A stretch of DNA of 64,000 nt from Duganella sp. sic0402. GTDB taxonomy: Bacteria > Pseudomonadota > Gammaproteobacteria > Burkholderiales > Burkholderiaceae_D. The DNA is taken from the NCBI RefSeq assembly GCF_019219065.1, contig NZ_JAHUWK010000001.1, positions 372,001 through 436,000 on the forward strand. Direction: 5' to 3'. Position 1 is the first letter of the stretch. Each line of letters opens with the position of its first letter. Shown here piece after piece: positions 36,314-45,767 of the stretch. A program made the position numbers and the translations under genes. The notes below the pieces were generated by a model, which was not told where the DNA came from, ran no database searches, and worked only from the letters and a program-made list of their open reading frames with translations.

Positions 36314-38892
36314 TACCAGTCCTCCCTGACGGCGCGTATCGGTCCGCCGGACAATGATTGACGGCCGGCCAGCAGCGCTGTGAGCGCGGCGGCGGCCAGC
36401 AGCAGTCCGGCCACGCTGGCCAGCAGCGGCCATGGCATGTGCAGCTGCATGGTCCAGTGGAAGGACTGTGGATTGACGACGAAGACCAGTATCAGACTGA
36501 TCACCCAGCCCAGCACAAAGCCGGTGACGATGCCCAGGCCGGTCAGCGAACCGCCCTCGATGGCCAGGATCGCCAGCACCTGCTTGCGCGTGACGCCGAC
36601 GTGGCGCAGCATGCCGAATTCCCTGGCGCGCGCCAGCGTCTGCGCCGAGAAGGTGGCCGCCACGCCGAACATGCCGATGACGATAGCGATGGCTTCCAGC
36701 AGGTAGGTGATGGCAAAGCTGCGGTCGAATACGCGCATGCTGATGGCGCGGATCTCGGACGGTTCGCTGGCGTCCAGCGCGGCGGAGAAGGGCAGGTGTT
36801 TCAGTGCCGCCAGTGTGGTTTCGGGCTTGGCGCCCGGCTTGAGTGTCAGCGCCACGCCGCTGGCGTCCTGCTCGCCGGTGATGGCGCGGTAGTCGCCCAG
36901 ACGCATCTGGATGGTGCCTGTAGGGCGGGCGTAATCGCGCCACACGCCGGCCACGGTGAAGGCGTGCAGCTTGCCGTTCAGCGGCAGTTCGATGCGCGCG
37001 CCTGGCTTCATGCCGTACAAGTCGACCATGGCTTCGGATGCCCATACCGGCGGAGGCGCGCCTGGGCCGGGAACTTGCGTTTCACTGACGATGGCCAGCG
37101 AACGGCCCGGATCGGCGGCGTCGATGTTGCGCGCCATGAGAGTGACGGCAGGGCGGCCGGGCGCCAGCGAGACGTTGCGCGTGCGTAGAAAGTCGGCGCT
37201 GGCGACGCCGGGCAGCGCCGCGACCGCAGCTTGTTCATCCGGCCGCAAGCCCGCCGTGACGCCGCCGCTCGCCGTGCTGACATAGATATCGGCCGGCAGC
37301 ACATGCAGCAGCCAGTCATCCAGCGATACACGGAAACTGGCGACCATGATGGCCATGGCGACCATCAGGCTGAAGCTCGACAGCACACCGCCAAGCGCGA
37401 TGCCGGCCTGGCTGGAGGCATTGGCAAGCCGCGACAAGGTCAACGTCACCACCGCCGAGGCACCCGGCCGGTGAGCGGTGGCGGCGCTCCAGCGCTGGTG
37501 CGCGAAGCGGAACACGATGGCGGCCAGGCGCGGCATCAGGCCGATGGCGCCGATCAGCAGCAGCGCGATCGACAGGTAGCCGAACAGCGGCAGCTCAAAT
37601 ACCGGCGGCGCTTGCGACAGCAGCGCGGCCAGCGCCATGCACGCTAGCGATGGCCAGGCGCGCGCCAGTCGCGACATTGCGGCTTCCTCAGTACCGGATT
37701 TCAGCGCGACTGCAGGTTTCGCGCGGGCCGCGTCCAGCGCTGGCGCGGCGCAGCCCAGCAATGCGACCGCCACGCCCAGCGCGAAATAGATGGCCGCCGC
37801 CACTGGCGTGAAATGCACTTGCGGACGTACGCCGGAGAAAAAGCCCGCGCCGAGGTCTGCGCCCATGAAGTGCAGTGCGGCGGCGGCAATGCCATAGCCC
37901 GCCGCGATGCCGAGCGCCGATCCGGCGATGCCCAGGCACAGGCCTTCGATCAGGATCTGGCGTAGCAGCCGATGGCGGTCCAGGCCCAGCACGCGCAGCA
38001 GCGCGAACTGGCTGCGGCGGCGTATCACCGACAGGGCCTGGGTGGAGAACACCAGGAAGGCGCCAGTAAACAGCGCCACCAGCGCCAGTACGGTCAGGTT
38101 GACGCGATAGGCGCGGCTCATGCCTTCATTGCTGCTGTTTTGTTCCTGGTCGTTGGGCTGGTTGATGCGGAAGCGGCCTGGATACTGGCTTTGCAGGTCT
38201 TTTTCCAGTTGATCTTTGAATACTTCGCGGTTGACGCCATCACGCAGTTTGAGGTCGATGCGCGAGAGCTGTCCGAGTTTCCCGAACCGCCATTGCGCCG
38301 CGCCGATGTCCATGATGGCGATGCGCTGGCCAGCGCGGGCGCCAGGTACAGGACCAGCAACGCGCAGCGACAAGCGGCTGGTGCCTACTTGTAGCGTGAT
38401 GCTCCCGCTAGCGGGTTGCAGCCATTGCTGGGCGGCGGGCGATAGGAAAACGGCGTCGTCGGATAAGGTGTCGCCGATATTGTCATCGGCCGGGATGCCG
38501 ACCAGGTCGGGGGAGATATAGCCGGCGCGGAACGCATCGGTGGCGATGATTTTCAGCGCGGTACGTTCGCCAGGAACGGAGGCGTCGAATTCCAGCACCG
38601 GAGAGGCGACGGCGACGCCTTCGCGCTGGGCCAGCGCCGGATAAATTTGCTCGTCGAAGAAGGGCTCGGTGCCGCGCACCTGGATGTCGGCCACGCCGGA
38701 AAGACCTTTGATGGCGGCGGAGAATTCGTTGAAGGCAGCAGCGTTGATCAGATGGATGGCGAAGCCCAGCGAGATGCCGACCGCAATCGCCGCAATCGCC
38801 ACCAGCGCCCTGACCGGATGCGCGCGCCATTCGCCCAGCAGCAGCCAGCGTGACAGCTGCCGCATTGAGGGCGAGGGTGGGTGGTCGGACAT
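36313..38892 (-). CDS. FtsX/MacB-like ABC transporter permease
   Basis: This 859-residue permease is a fusion of two FtsX modules: an N-terminal helix (about 30-50), a MacB-like periplasmic core, three helices at about 260-390, then a second periplasmic core and three C-terminal helices. This is the layout of large lipoprotein/lipid-handling permeases. It starts at ATG 38892, which overlaps the stop of the DUF4124 gene (TGATG), and its stop overlaps the lipocalin start. The ATPase subunit normally found just before such permeases is not in this operon. Confidence 0.88.
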   Translation of the reverse strand: MSDHPPSPSMRQLSRWLLLGEWRAHPVRALVAIAAIAVGISLGFAIHLINAAAFNEFSAAIKGLSGVADIQVRGTEPFFDEQIYPALAQREGVAVASPVLEFDASVPGERTALKIIATDAFRAGYISPDLVGIPADDNIGDTLSDDAVFLSPAAQQWLQPASGSITLQVGTSRLSLRVAGPVPGARAGQRIAIMDIGAAQWRFGKLGQLSRIDLKLRDGVNREVFKDQLEKDLQSQYPGRFRINQPNDQEQNSSNEGMSRAYRVNLTVLALVALFTGAFLVFSTQALSVIRRRSQFALLRVLGLDRHRLLRQILIEGLCLGIAGSALGIAAGYGIAAAALHFMGADLGAGFFSGVRPQVHFTPVAAAIYFALGVAVALLGCAAPALDAARAKPAVALKSGTEEAAMSRLARAWPSLACMALAALLSQAPPVFELPLFGYLSIALLLIGAIGLMPRLAAIVFRFAHQRWSAATAHRPGASAVVTLTLSRLANASSQAGIALGGVLSSFSLMVAMAIMVASFRVSLDDWLLHVLPADIYVSTASGGVTAGLRPDEQAAVAALPGVASADFLRTRNVSLAPGRPAVTLMARNIDAADPGRSLAIVSETQVPGPGAPPPVWASEAMVDLYGMKPGARIELPLNGKLHAFTVAGVWRDYARPTGTIQMRLGDYRAITGEQDASGVALTLKPGAKPETTLAALKHLPFSAALDASEPSEIRAISMRVFDRSFAITYLLEAIAIVIGMFGVAATFSAQTLARAREFGMLRHVGVTRKQVLAILAIEGGSLTGLGIVTGFVLGWVISLILVFVVNPQSFHWTMQLHMPWPLLASVAGLLLAAAALTALLAGRQSLSGGPIRAVREDW

Positions 38893-39323
38893 CAGCGGGG
38901 ACACTCCAGCGCCATCGCTTCACCGGCGCGGTGGGCGCGCAGGCGCGCGGCTTCGGTGGCCTGGCCGGTGGCGCGGCGGGCGTCTTCATCGGCCCAGCGT
39001 TTGTTGAGTTTCAGCTTGTCGCACTTTTTGCGCTGCACGGCGGCCGCTTGCGCTGCGCGGGTGGAATCGCGGTCATCGCGTTCCTGCTGCTTGAGGCGCG
39101 CCTTTTCCAGCGCGTCGGCCTGTTTCCGCTGGCGTTTCAGGTCGCGCGCGGCGCTGGGATCGGCTTTTGGCGGTGCAGGCGCGTCCAGCGTGGCCATTTG
39201 TGCGCCGGCCGCGCAGGGCGTATCGCTGTAACTGACCTTGCCGTTCATCGTGCACTTGTAGATGCTTTGCGCGTAAGCCGCCGCAGTGGCGGCCCACAGC
39301 AGGACCATAATCAGCAATTTCAT
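38892..39323 (-). CDS. DUF4124 periplasmic protein
   Basis: This 143-residue protein has a signal peptide (MKLLIMVLLWAATAAAYAQ), the DUF4124 core SIYKCTMNGKVSYSDTPCAAG with two Cys, and a long charged Arg/Lys/Ala-rich helix. A GTG 15 bases upstream also overlaps the preceding stop, but ATG 39323 has GAGG five bases ahead and gives a proper signal peptide. The family function is unknown. It occupies the spot where an ABC ATPase gene might be expected. Confidence 0.82.
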   Translation of the reverse strand: MKLLIMVLLWAATAAAYAQSIYKCTMNGKVSYSDTPCAAGAQMATLDAPAPPKADPSAARDLKRQRKQADALEKARLKQQERDDRDSTRAAQAAAVQRKKCDKLKLNKRWADEDARRATGQATEAARLRAHRAGEAMALECPR

Positions 39324-39334
39324 TTCAGCCTCGC

Positions 39335-40741
39335 TCACAGGATTTTCCCTGGATTCATGATACCCAGCGGGTCCAGCGCGGCTTTGATGGCTCGCATGAT
39401 ATTCAGCTCTACCGGCGATTTATAGTGTGCCAGTTCCTCGCGTTTCAGTGCGCCGATGCCATGTTCGGCGGAGATCGAGCCGCCGAAGGACATCACGCTG
39501 TCGTACACCACGCGGTTGACCTTGTCCTGGTTCAGCAGGAAAGCTTCGTCCGAGATGCCGGCCGGCGGTGCGACGTTGTAATGCAGGTTGCCGTCGCCCA
39601 GATGGCCGAAGCACACCAGCTGGCAGCCGGGGAAGGCGGCGTCCAGATGCGGCCCGGTGGCGGCAATGAAGTCGGCGATGCGCGATACCGGCAGCGAAAT
39701 ATCATGCTTGATGTTTTTGCCCGCCCTGGCCTGCGCCAGCGGGATATGTTCGCGCAACTGCCACAGGCCCGTCGATTGCGCCACCGACGACGCTACCACT
39801 GCATCGCTGATGACATTGCGCTCCAGCGCCGCGCCGATGGCCTGTTCCAGCAGGCCGACCGCATGCTGTTCCGATTCGCTGCTCGACAATTCCAGCAGCA
39901 CGTATTGCGGATGTGCGGCAGCGAAAGGCTTCGGCAACTGCGGGAATTGCCCGGCCACCAGATCCAGGCAGTAGCGCGACATCAGCTCGAAGCCGCTCAG
40001 GCTGGCGCCGCAATAATCCTGCATCAGCACCAGCAGGCGCAGCGCGTGCGCCGGCGAAGGCAACGCCGCCAGCGCGGTAATGCTGGCTTTCGGCTGCGGG
40101 TACAATTTGAGCACCGCGCCGGTGATGACACCCAGCGTGCCCTCCGCGCCGATGAACAGGTCGCGCAAATCATAGCCGGTATTGTCCTTGCGCAGGCCGC
40201 GCAGGCCGTTCCAGATTTCGCCTTGCGGCGTCACCACTTCCAGTCCGAGACACAGCTCGCGGGTGTTCCCATAGCGCAGAACCGCCGTGCCACCCGCATT
40301 GGTGGCCAGGTTGCCGCCAATGGTGCAACTGCCTTCGGCGGCCAGCGACAGCGGGAACAGGCAGCCCTCAGCGGCGGCAGCCTCCTGAATGCGTTGCAGG
40401 ATGCAGCCCGCATCCACCGTCATGGTGCGGTTGACCGGGTCTACCTGGCGGATGCTGTTCAGCCGCGACAATGACAGTACCACCTGCGCGCCGCTAGTAT
40501 CCGGTACGCTGCCCAGCACCAGGCCGGTATTGCCGCCTTGCGGCACCAGCGCCACGCGATGTTCGGCGCAGGCGCGGACCAGCGCCGCCACCTGATCCAC
40601 CGATGCGGGACGCAGCACCGCCAGCGCCTTGCCGGTAAAACGCTTGCGCTGGTCGGTCAGGAAGGACGCCATGTCGGCCGGCGTGGCCAGCACATGGCCG
40701 TCGCCGACGATGGCGCGGCATTGCGCGAGGAAGTCCATCAT
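39335..40741 (-). CDS. FAD-linked 2-hydroxyacid oxidase/dehydrogenase (GlcD-like)
   Basis: This 468-residue flavoenzyme has a PCMH-type FAD domain (VALVPQGGNTGLVLGSVPD, GCILQRIQEAAAAEGCLFPL, GGNLATNAGGTAVLRYGNTRE) and a C-terminal oxidase domain with FGHLGDGNLHYN and EHGIGALKREEL. This is the D-2-hydroxyglutarate / D-lactate / glycolate dehydrogenase group. The substrate cannot be set by motifs alone. It is translationally linked with the DUF4124 gene and follows DUF2069 by 7 bases. Confidence 0.9.
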   Translation of the reverse strand: MMDFLAQCRAIVGDGHVLATPADMASFLTDQRKRFTGKALAVLRPASVDQVAALVRACAEHRVALVPQGGNTGLVLGSVPDTSGAQVVLSLSRLNSIRQVDPVNRTMTVDAGCILQRIQEAAAAEGCLFPLSLAAEGSCTIGGNLATNAGGTAVLRYGNTRELCLGLEVVTPQGEIWNGLRGLRKDNTGYDLRDLFIGAEGTLGVITGAVLKLYPQPKASITALAALPSPAHALRLLVLMQDYCGASLSGFELMSRYCLDLVAGQFPQLPKPFAAAHPQYVLLELSSSESEQHAVGLLEQAIGAALERNVISDAVVASSVAQSTGLWQLREHIPLAQARAGKNIKHDISLPVSRIADFIAATGPHLDAAFPGCQLVCFGHLGDGNLHYNVAPPAGISDEAFLLNQDKVNRVVYDSVMSFGGSISAEHGIGALKREELAHYKSPVELNIMRAIKAALDPLGIMNPGKIL

Positions 40742-40748
40742 AAATCCC

Positions 40749-41156
40749 TCATTTGACCGTGTTGATCTTTACCTTGTCCAGCAGCTCCTTGGCCATCTTC
40801 CTGGCGGCGCGCTTGTAGGGACGCAGGTACAGCACCGCGCACACAAAATAGACGCATACCACGGCCGCCTCGCCCCAGCCCAGCCAGGCCGACAGGTCGC
40901 CGGTGTCGCTCCAGCCGCGCACCACGCCTTCGGCAAAATACAGCAGGATCATCATCGAGGTCCATTGCAGCGTGTAGATATCGCGCTTGTAGACGCCGTA
41001 CAGCGGCAGCAGCAGCGGCGCCGCCTTCAGCACCAGCCACGAGCCGCCCGGCTTCAGCGGCGCCAGCACCATCTCCCACAACACACACCAGACAATCAGC
41101 GTCACCAGGCTGCCGATCGCGCCCCAGTGAAAATACTTTTGCATTGTGGTTTCCAT
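40749..41156 (-). CDS. DUF2069 inner-membrane protein
   Basis: This 135-residue protein has four hydrophobic helices and the motif PLYGVYKRDIYTLQWTSMMILLYFAEGVVRGWSD, which marks the DUF2069 family of unknown function. It begins 5 bases after the wrbA stop. METT at 41156 is taken as start, with AAGGG upstream; Met5 is an alternative. Confidence 0.87.
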   Translation of the reverse strand: METTMQKYFHWGAIGSLVTLIVWCVLWEMVLAPLKPGGSWLVLKAAPLLLPLYGVYKRDIYTLQWTSMMILLYFAEGVVRGWSDTGDLSAWLGWGEAAVVCVYFVCAVLYLRPYKRAARKMAKELLDKVKINTVK

Positions 41157-41161
41157 GGCGC

Positions 41162-41800
<639 letters not shown>

Positions 41801-41830
41801 TCATTGCCACTGTTGTCACGATTGATACTT

Positions 41831-43207
41831 ATGTACGAAAAATATCTCCGCCCGACCTTGCTGTACCTGTTCCGCACCTGCCGCAGCGGCATCCAGGTGG
41901 TTCGCTCGCTGTCCTGGCCCGAGGTGCGCGACCTGATTCTGTTCGCGCGCCGCCGCTTGCGCGAAGAGAGCCTGCCGCAGGTCGCCGGCAGCCTGACCTT
42001 CACCACCGTGTTCGCGCTGGTGCCGCTGCTGACCATCGCGCTGGCGATCTTCACCACCTTCCCGATGTTTAACGCGTTCCGCAGTTCGCTGGAAGCGTAC
42101 TTCGTGCAGAGTGTGATGCCGAAGACGATCTCCAACAACATCCTGAATTACCTGACCATGTTCGCCTCCAAGGCGACGCGGCTGTCGGCGGTAGGCGCGG
42201 TGACGCTGATTTTTACCTCGATCGCGATGATGAATCTGATCGAGCGCGTATTCAACCGCATCTGGCGCGTGCGCGGGCAGCGCAGCTGGACCCGGCGCAT
42301 TCTGGTCTACTGGGCGCTGATTACGCTGGGACCCTTGCTGATCGGCGTGTCGCTGACGATGTCGTCGCAGGTGTTCATGGCGACCAGCGACCTGGTGGGC
42401 CATGTGCCGGTGCTGGGCGCGCTGATCTACACCGTGCTGTCGCTGGCGCTGACCATGGCCACCTTCACGCTGCTGTATGTGGTGGTGCCGAACCGCGACG
42501 TGGACTGGCATGACGCAGCCTGGGGCGGGCTGGTGGCCGGCCTGGCGTTCGAGCTGGCCAAGCGTGGCTTCGCCATCTTCATTACACAGTTTCCGACGTA
42601 TTCCAAAATTTACGGCGCATTGGCGGCGGTGCCGCTGTTCCTGCTGTGGGTGTATGTATCCTGGATGATTACGCTGATCGGCGCCTTGCTGGCGGCCGCG
42701 CTGCCGGTGGTGAAGTATGAGCGCTGGTGGCACGAGGCGCAGCCGGGCGGGGAGTTTGTCGATGCGATGGCGATCCTGAAAGTGCTGCATGTGGCGTGCA
42801 AGTGCGGCGATACGGCATTGGTCAGCGCCGGCCATATCCGCGAGCGCACGCGTCTCGGCTTCGATGAGATGGACAATCTGCTGGAGCGCATGCTGGCCGA
42901 AGGCTGGGTCGGCCGGGTGGCTGTTGCAGCGCCGAAGCGGGTCCAGTGGGGCAAGCGTGTCAGCGATGGTTCTGACCATTGGGTGATCCTGGCGAATGTG
43001 GAAAAACTGACGCTGGCGGAGGTCTACCGCCTGTTCGTCTTCGCTGGCATGCCGGTTAACGCCGGCGTGGTGGCGGACGGCGAGGATGAGCGCGACCAGC
43101 GCGCCGCGCGTGAAGCGGCATTGCTGGCGCGGGAAGTGGAAACCGCCGTGGAAGTTGGCCTGGGCAAGAGCCTGGCCGATCACTTCGGTCCTATCGACTG
43201 CCGATAA
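41831..43207 (+). CDS. YihY/virulence factor BrkB-family membrane protein
   Basis: This 458-residue protein has six helices in the N-terminal 300 residues with the family signature (LPQVAGSLTFTTVFALVPLL, YVVVPNRDVDWHDAAWGGL). Its C-terminal extension of about 150 residues looks like a winged-helix domain. The name ribonuclease BN was once used wrongly for this family. ATG 41831 is preferred, though it lacks a clear ribosome site; ATG 41795 in the same frame is the alternative. The 3' end overlaps the convergent hydrolase gene by 17 bases. Confidence 0.87.
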   Translation: MYEKYLRPTLLYLFRTCRSGIQVVRSLSWPEVRDLILFARRRLREESLPQVAGSLTFTTVFALVPLLTIALAIFTTFPMFNAFRSSLEAYFVQSVMPKTISNNILNYLTMFASKATRLSAVGAVTLIFTSIAMMNLIERVFNRIWRVRGQRSWTRRILVYWALITLGPLLIGVSLTMSSQVFMATSDLVGHVPVLGALIYTVLSLALTMATFTLLYVVVPNRDVDWHDAAWGGLVAGLAFELAKRGFAIFITQFPTYSKIYGALAAVPLFLLWVYVSWMITLIGALLAAALPVVKYERWWHEAQPGGEFVDAMAILKVLHVACKCGDTALVSAGHIRERTRLGFDEMDNLLERMLAEGWVGRVAVAAPKRVQWGKRVSDGSDHWVILANVEKLTLAEVYRLFVFAGMPVNAGVVADGEDERDQRAAREAALLAREVETAVEVGLGKSLADHFGPIDCR

Positions 43208-43958
43208 AGTCGAGCAGGGCGTTCAGCACGCCTTGCGGCTGTTCGCTCATCAGCGCGTGGCCGCTGTCCAGTGTCGCCGTTTGTGCGTGCGGGATGGCGG
43301 TGGCGAGTAACTTGCTTGATTTTGGCGGCGTCATCATGTCGCTGGCGCCCAGCAGGAGCAGGGTGGGGCAGCGTACCGAGGCTGCCGCCAGCTCGCCGTT
43401 GGCGTAGCTGTTGCAGGCGGCGAGATCGGTGTGCAGGCAGCCCGGCATGCGCTGCATCAGGCGTCGCGCGGCGTTGCGGGTGGTGTGGCTGGCCAGCGGC
43501 GAATGCGACCAGCCGGCCACCATGTCGATGGCCGCCAGCTCGTTGTCGCGCGCTGAAGCCAGCAGCGTGTCCGCGACTTTCATCGGGTAAGCGCTGCCCG
43601 CCATGGCCAGCTGCGTGACCCGCTGTGGCGCCTGAAATGCCGCCTCCAGCGCGATCAGCGAACCCATGCTGTGCCCTATCAGTGCCGCTTCACGCACATC
43701 CACCGCATCCATCAAGGTCAATAGCCAGCCGGCCATCTCCGGCACACTGGCTTTGGGCGCGCCCTGGCTGCGCATATGGCCGGGCAGGTCAACCGCCAGC
43801 ACGCCATAGCCGAGATGCGCGAAGCTGCGCGCCTGCTGCGTCCATACGGAGTGATCATTCTGTGCGCCGTGGATAAAGATCAGCGTCGGCCGGGCCGGAT
43901 CGAAGGGCAGGCCGCCGGTGTAGCAGTAGCTTGGGATGCCTTGTACAGTCAGCAGCAT
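43191..43958 (-). CDS. Alpha/beta hydrolase
   Basis: This 255-residue hydrolase has FIHGAQNDHSVW (oxyanion hole region), the nucleophile GHSMGS, and catalytic His in DSGHALMSEQPQ. The gene starts one base after the stop of the PLP-family gene, so the two form an operon. Peroxidase-type or esterase function is possible; the substrate is unknown. Confidence 0.88.
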   Translation of the reverse strand: MLLTVQGIPSYCYTGGLPFDPARPTLIFIHGAQNDHSVWTQQARSFAHLGYGVLAVDLPGHMRSQGAPKASVPEMAGWLLTLMDAVDVREAALIGHSMGSLIALEAAFQAPQRVTQLAMAGSAYPMKVADTLLASARDNELAAIDMVAGWSHSPLASHTTRNAARRLMQRMPGCLHTDLAACNSYANGELAAASVRCPTLLLLGASDMMTPPKSSKLLATAIPHAQTATLDSGHALMSEQPQGVLNALLDFIGSR

Positions 43959-43959
43959 G

Positions 43960-45048
43960 TCAGGCTCCTTTCTGCGACAGTTTCAGGGCGCGCGACAGGT
44001 CGTTCAGCAGGTCGTCCGCGTCCTCCAGCCCTATCGACAGCGACAGCTTGCCGTGCTCCGATGCCGGCGGGATGATCTGCGACCGGGAGCCGCCGACCTC
44101 GCCGGCGGCCGAAAACAGCTGCAGTGCGTCGGCGAAGCGCTGCGCACCCTTGAGCTGGAAGGACAGCGCCGAACCGCAGCCTTTCGGCAGCAGGCGCTGC
44201 GCCACCGCATGGTCCGGATGCGAAGGCAGCTCCGGATAATGCAGGGCCGATACCGCCGGGTGTGCGGCCAGCAGTGCAATCACCTTGCGGGTATTGGCGA
44301 TATGGCGCTCCATGCGCAGCGGCAGCGTCTCCAGACCTTGCAGGATGATGGCGGCGTGGTGAGGACTGATCGGCGCCAGGTTTTCGTGCCGCGCGCGCAA
44401 GGCAAAGGCAGTGACGTCCGATTCTTCGGCAAACACCACGCCGGGGATGGCGTCGTATGGTTCGCACAGCTCGGCGTAGCGGCCGCTGTGGTCGTAGGCG
44501 GCTTGCCAGTCGAACGAGCCGGCGTCCACCAGCAGGCCGCCCATCGCGGCCGCGTGCAGCACCAGGTCGGCGCCGTGGTCGATGGGCTTGAGCAGCCAGG
44601 GCGTGGTCAGCGTGGCGTCCACCATCAGCGGCAGATGCTGCGCATGGGCGATGGCGGCAAGGGCGGGAATGTCCAGCACTTCCAGCCCGCCGCCGAGAGT
44701 GTCGGCAAACAGCAGCCGGGTTTCGGGCTGGATGGCGGAACGCCAGGCGTCCAGATCGCACGGGTCGACAAAGGTGGCCTGGACGCCGTAGCGTTTCCAG
44801 GTATGCGCCAGCAGGTGGCAGGAGCGCGGATGCAGCGCGCGCGAGGCGACGATATGTGTACCGGCGCCGGCAATGGTGCTGATGGCCAGGTGCAGCGCCA
44901 TGTCGCCGCTGGCGGCCGCGATGGCGGCGACCCCACCCTCCAGCGCCGCGATGCGTTCCTCCAGCATGGCGACGGCGTCATGCTGGCCGAAATCCGCGCC
45001 GGCGTGCAGCGACAGGGTATGAAAACCGGGAGAATTAAGGCCGCTCAT
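43960..45048 (-). CDS. Cys/Met-metabolism PLP-family homologue lacking the PLP lysine
   Basis: This 362-residue protein is clearly related to O-acetylhomoserine sulfhydrylase / cystathionine synthase enzymes (MLEERIAALEGGVAAIAAASG, FVDPCDLDAWRSAI, RHIANTRKVIALLAAHPAV, SLSIGLEDADDLLNDLSRAL). The canonical HSATK-x-x-GGHG motif that binds PLP reads HAAAMGG here, so Met169 stands where the Schiff-base Lys should be. The Tyr-bearing SLYGGT loop is also altered (ALHPRS) and the protein is about 60-70 residues short. It therefore appears to be a pseudoenzyme or to have a changed function. The gene is otherwise intact and sits in an operon with a hydrolase. Confidence 0.85.
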   Translation of the reverse strand: MSGLNSPGFHTLSLHAGADFGQHDAVAMLEERIAALEGGVAAIAAASGDMALHLAISTIAGAGTHIVASRALHPRSCHLLAHTWKRYGVQATFVDPCDLDAWRSAIQPETRLLFADTLGGGLEVLDIPALAAIAHAQHLPLMVDATLTTPWLLKPIDHGADLVLHAAAMGGLLVDAGSFDWQAAYDHSGRYAELCEPYDAIPGVVFAEESDVTAFALRARHENLAPISPHHAAIILQGLETLPLRMERHIANTRKVIALLAAHPAVSALHYPELPSHPDHAVAQRLLPKGCGSALSFQLKGAQRFADALQLFSAAGEVGGSRSQIIPPASEHGKLSLSIGLEDADDLLNDLSRALKLSQKGA

Positions 45049-45243
45049 GATGTCCCATTGGAATTATGTTTATGCTGCGCATCCTAACCTGAAATGCAGC
45101 GTGGCAACCGCACGACAACAATGTTATGTTTTGCCTATCGGAAGCACTGGCTTTTTTGCCGGTCATGGGCTACATTCGCTACAAGGCTTAGAACAACTAG
45201 AACTCCCATTCACAGAGCGTATAAGCGAACAGGACGGCCCAAT

Positions 45244-45699
45244 ATGAAAGTCTCGGAAATTCTCCAGGTGAAAGGTTCCATCCTTTACACCATCTCTCCC
45301 GATCAACCCCTGTCGGACGCGGCCAATACCATGGCCGAGAAAGACATCGGCTCGCTGGTCGTCATGGAATTTGGCGACCTGGTGGGCATGCTGACTTTCC
45401 GCGAGGTGCTGCGCGCACTGCACGAAAATCAGGGCACGGTGGGTGGTGGCACGGTGCGCAAGCACATGGAAGACCATCCGATTACCGTGACGCCGGACAC
45501 CGACGTCAACGAGGTGCGCCGCATCATGCTGGAAAAGCACGCGCGCTACCTGCCGGTGATGAACGCCAAAACCATCCTCGGCGTGATCTCCTTCTACGAC
45601 GTGGCGCGCGCGGTGCTGGAAGCGCAGAGCTTCGAGAACCGCATGCTGAAGGCTTACATCCGCGACTGGCCGGCCGAAGCCGAGCAGGCCACCGACTAA
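45244..45699 (+). CDS. CBS-domain pair protein
   Basis: This 151-residue protein consists of two CBS domains (about 8-60 and 75-130) with motifs such as AEKDIGSLVVMEFGDLVGMLTFREVL and KHARYLPVMNAKTILGVISFYDVA. Such stand-alone pairs bind adenine nucleotides or c-di-AMP-type ligands and act as sensors. AGGA lies 9 bases upstream of the ATG. It is divergent from the PLP-family gene and convergent with the c-di-GMP protein. Confidence 0.9.
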   Translation: MKVSEILQVKGSILYTISPDQPLSDAANTMAEKDIGSLVVMEFGDLVGMLTFREVLRALHENQGTVGGGTVRKHMEDHPITVTPDTDVNEVRRIMLEKHARYLPVMNAKTILGVISFYDVARAVLEAQSFENRMLKAYIRDWPAEAEQATD

Positions 45700-45767
45700 G
45701 CGGCGCCAGTACGCAACAGGCCACGCGGCCGCACTGCGCTGATCAGCGCGGTGCGGCCGCGTGTGTT

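Noticed and set aside
35219-37045. 608-codon minus-strand frame covering the lipocalin gene and beyond
   Set aside because: Only the part from ATG 36313 is coding; the rest overlaps the permease gene in another frame and is Arg/His-rich shadow sequence.
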